The position numbers were made by a program, and so were the translations under genes. Positions 14,187 through 14,302 of a stretch of DNA of 14,302 bases are shown here, piece after piece. Numbering within the stretch: the stretch's first letter is position 1; every line of letters starts with the position of its first letter. The notes beneath the pieces were generated by a model. That model was not told the origin of the DNA. It was given only the letters and a program-made list of their open reading frames with translations, and did no database searches. The DNA comes from Thermoleophilaceae bacterium (lineage in GTDB: Bacteria > Actinomycetota > Thermoleophilia > Solirubrobacterales > Thermoleophilaceae): contig JACCZR010000167.1 of NCBI GenBank assembly GCA_013695855.1, forward strand, positions 1-14,302. Reading direction: 5' to 3'.

Positions 14187-14302
14187 TTCGTGGGTGACTT
14201 GCCGCCCCGCCGCTCGCGCTCGCGGTTGTAGCGGGCCACGTCTGCCTCGAACTCCGCGTTGGTGCGCGAGAACTCGTGCTCGCCGCACGTGCCCGGCTTG
14301 AC
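14180..14302 (-). CDS. mltG: C-terminal tail of an MltG-type endolytic transglycosylase (partial)
   Basis: I read this by translating the minus strand inward from the right edge. The frame gives 40 residues before a TGA at 14182-14180. The tail contains CGEHEFSRTNAEFEADVARY and ends in a basic stretch finishing SPTKC. A phrase of the form G-H-x-F-S-x-T-x-x-E, followed by a short helical tail, is typical of the end of MltG (YceG-like) proteins, which cleave nascent peptidoglycan at the membrane. The mltG-aroE order is also common in actinobacteria. Only the tail is present, so neither membrane segment nor catalytic Glu can be checked. The identification rests on the short motif plus context. 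Confidence 0.7.
   Translation of the reverse strand, partial: VKPGTCGEHEFSRTNAEFEADVARYNRERERRGGKSPTKC

Noticed and set aside
12762..14231. Open plus-strand frame of 489 codons opposite aroE and the thioredoxin-like gene
   Set aside because: aroE on the other strand has all catalytic motifs; the antisense frame is Arg/Gly/Ala-rich with no fold signature.
1..14302. CRISPR arrays, insertion sequences, tRNA or rRNA genes, prophage
   Set aside because: No spaced direct repeats, transposase motifs, inverted terminal repeats or RNA gene signatures were seen; the locus looks like a stable chromosomal operon.

Overview
The window is a compact, GC-rich (roughly 70% by eye) type IV pilus (T4P) locus. 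Almost everything lies on the minus strand, so it reads biologically from right to left. The flanking order mltG end, aroE, then a complete T4P set, together with many GTG starts, start/stop overlaps and monoderm-like prepilins, suggests a high-GC actinobacterium, most likely of the Thermoleophilia/Solirubrobacterales type. That taxonomic placement is inferred from gene order and composition, not from a marker gene.

Right end (about 14.3 to 12.7 kb): the C-terminal tail of an MltG-type endolytic transglycosylase overlaps aroE (shikimate dehydrogenase). Next comes a membrane-anchored protein with a thioredoxin-like end but no CXXC. Its stop overlaps the start of pilB.

Motor block (12.7 to 8.6 kb): pilB (extension ATPase with an N-terminal MshEN-type domain), pilT (retraction ATPase) and pilC (inner-membrane platform). 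A small plus-strand gene for an exported protein of unknown function (8061-8495) then interrupts the minus-strand run.

Pilin block (about 8.0 to 3.7 kb): a leader of about 200 nt in front of the major pilin gene pilA contains a convincing cyclic di-GMP-I (GEMM-I) riboswitch aptamer at about 7921-8000. pilA has a strong ribosome binding site and is followed by a very stable GC hairpin with a UUCG loop. Three large prepilin-like proteins follow: a minor pilin carrying Ig-like and two fibronectin-III-like domains, a PilW/PulJ-like pilin with a PKD-like domain, and a PilX-like protein lacking Glu+5. The second and third are each joined to the gene before by a GTGA overlap.

Assembly block (3.7 kb to the left edge): the prepilin peptidase pilD, then pilM, pilN, pilO and the first 114 codons of a PilP-position protein with a DPF motif. 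pilM to pilP are joined by 4-nt overlaps.

Together the genes encode pilin maturation (PilD), a motor (PilB/PilT/PilC), an alignment complex (PilM/N/O/P-like), and a fibre with adhesin-like minor pilins. No secretin gene is present in the window. The most notable signal is that cyclic di-GMP may act at two points: on pilA mRNA through the riboswitch and on PilB through its MshEN-like domain.
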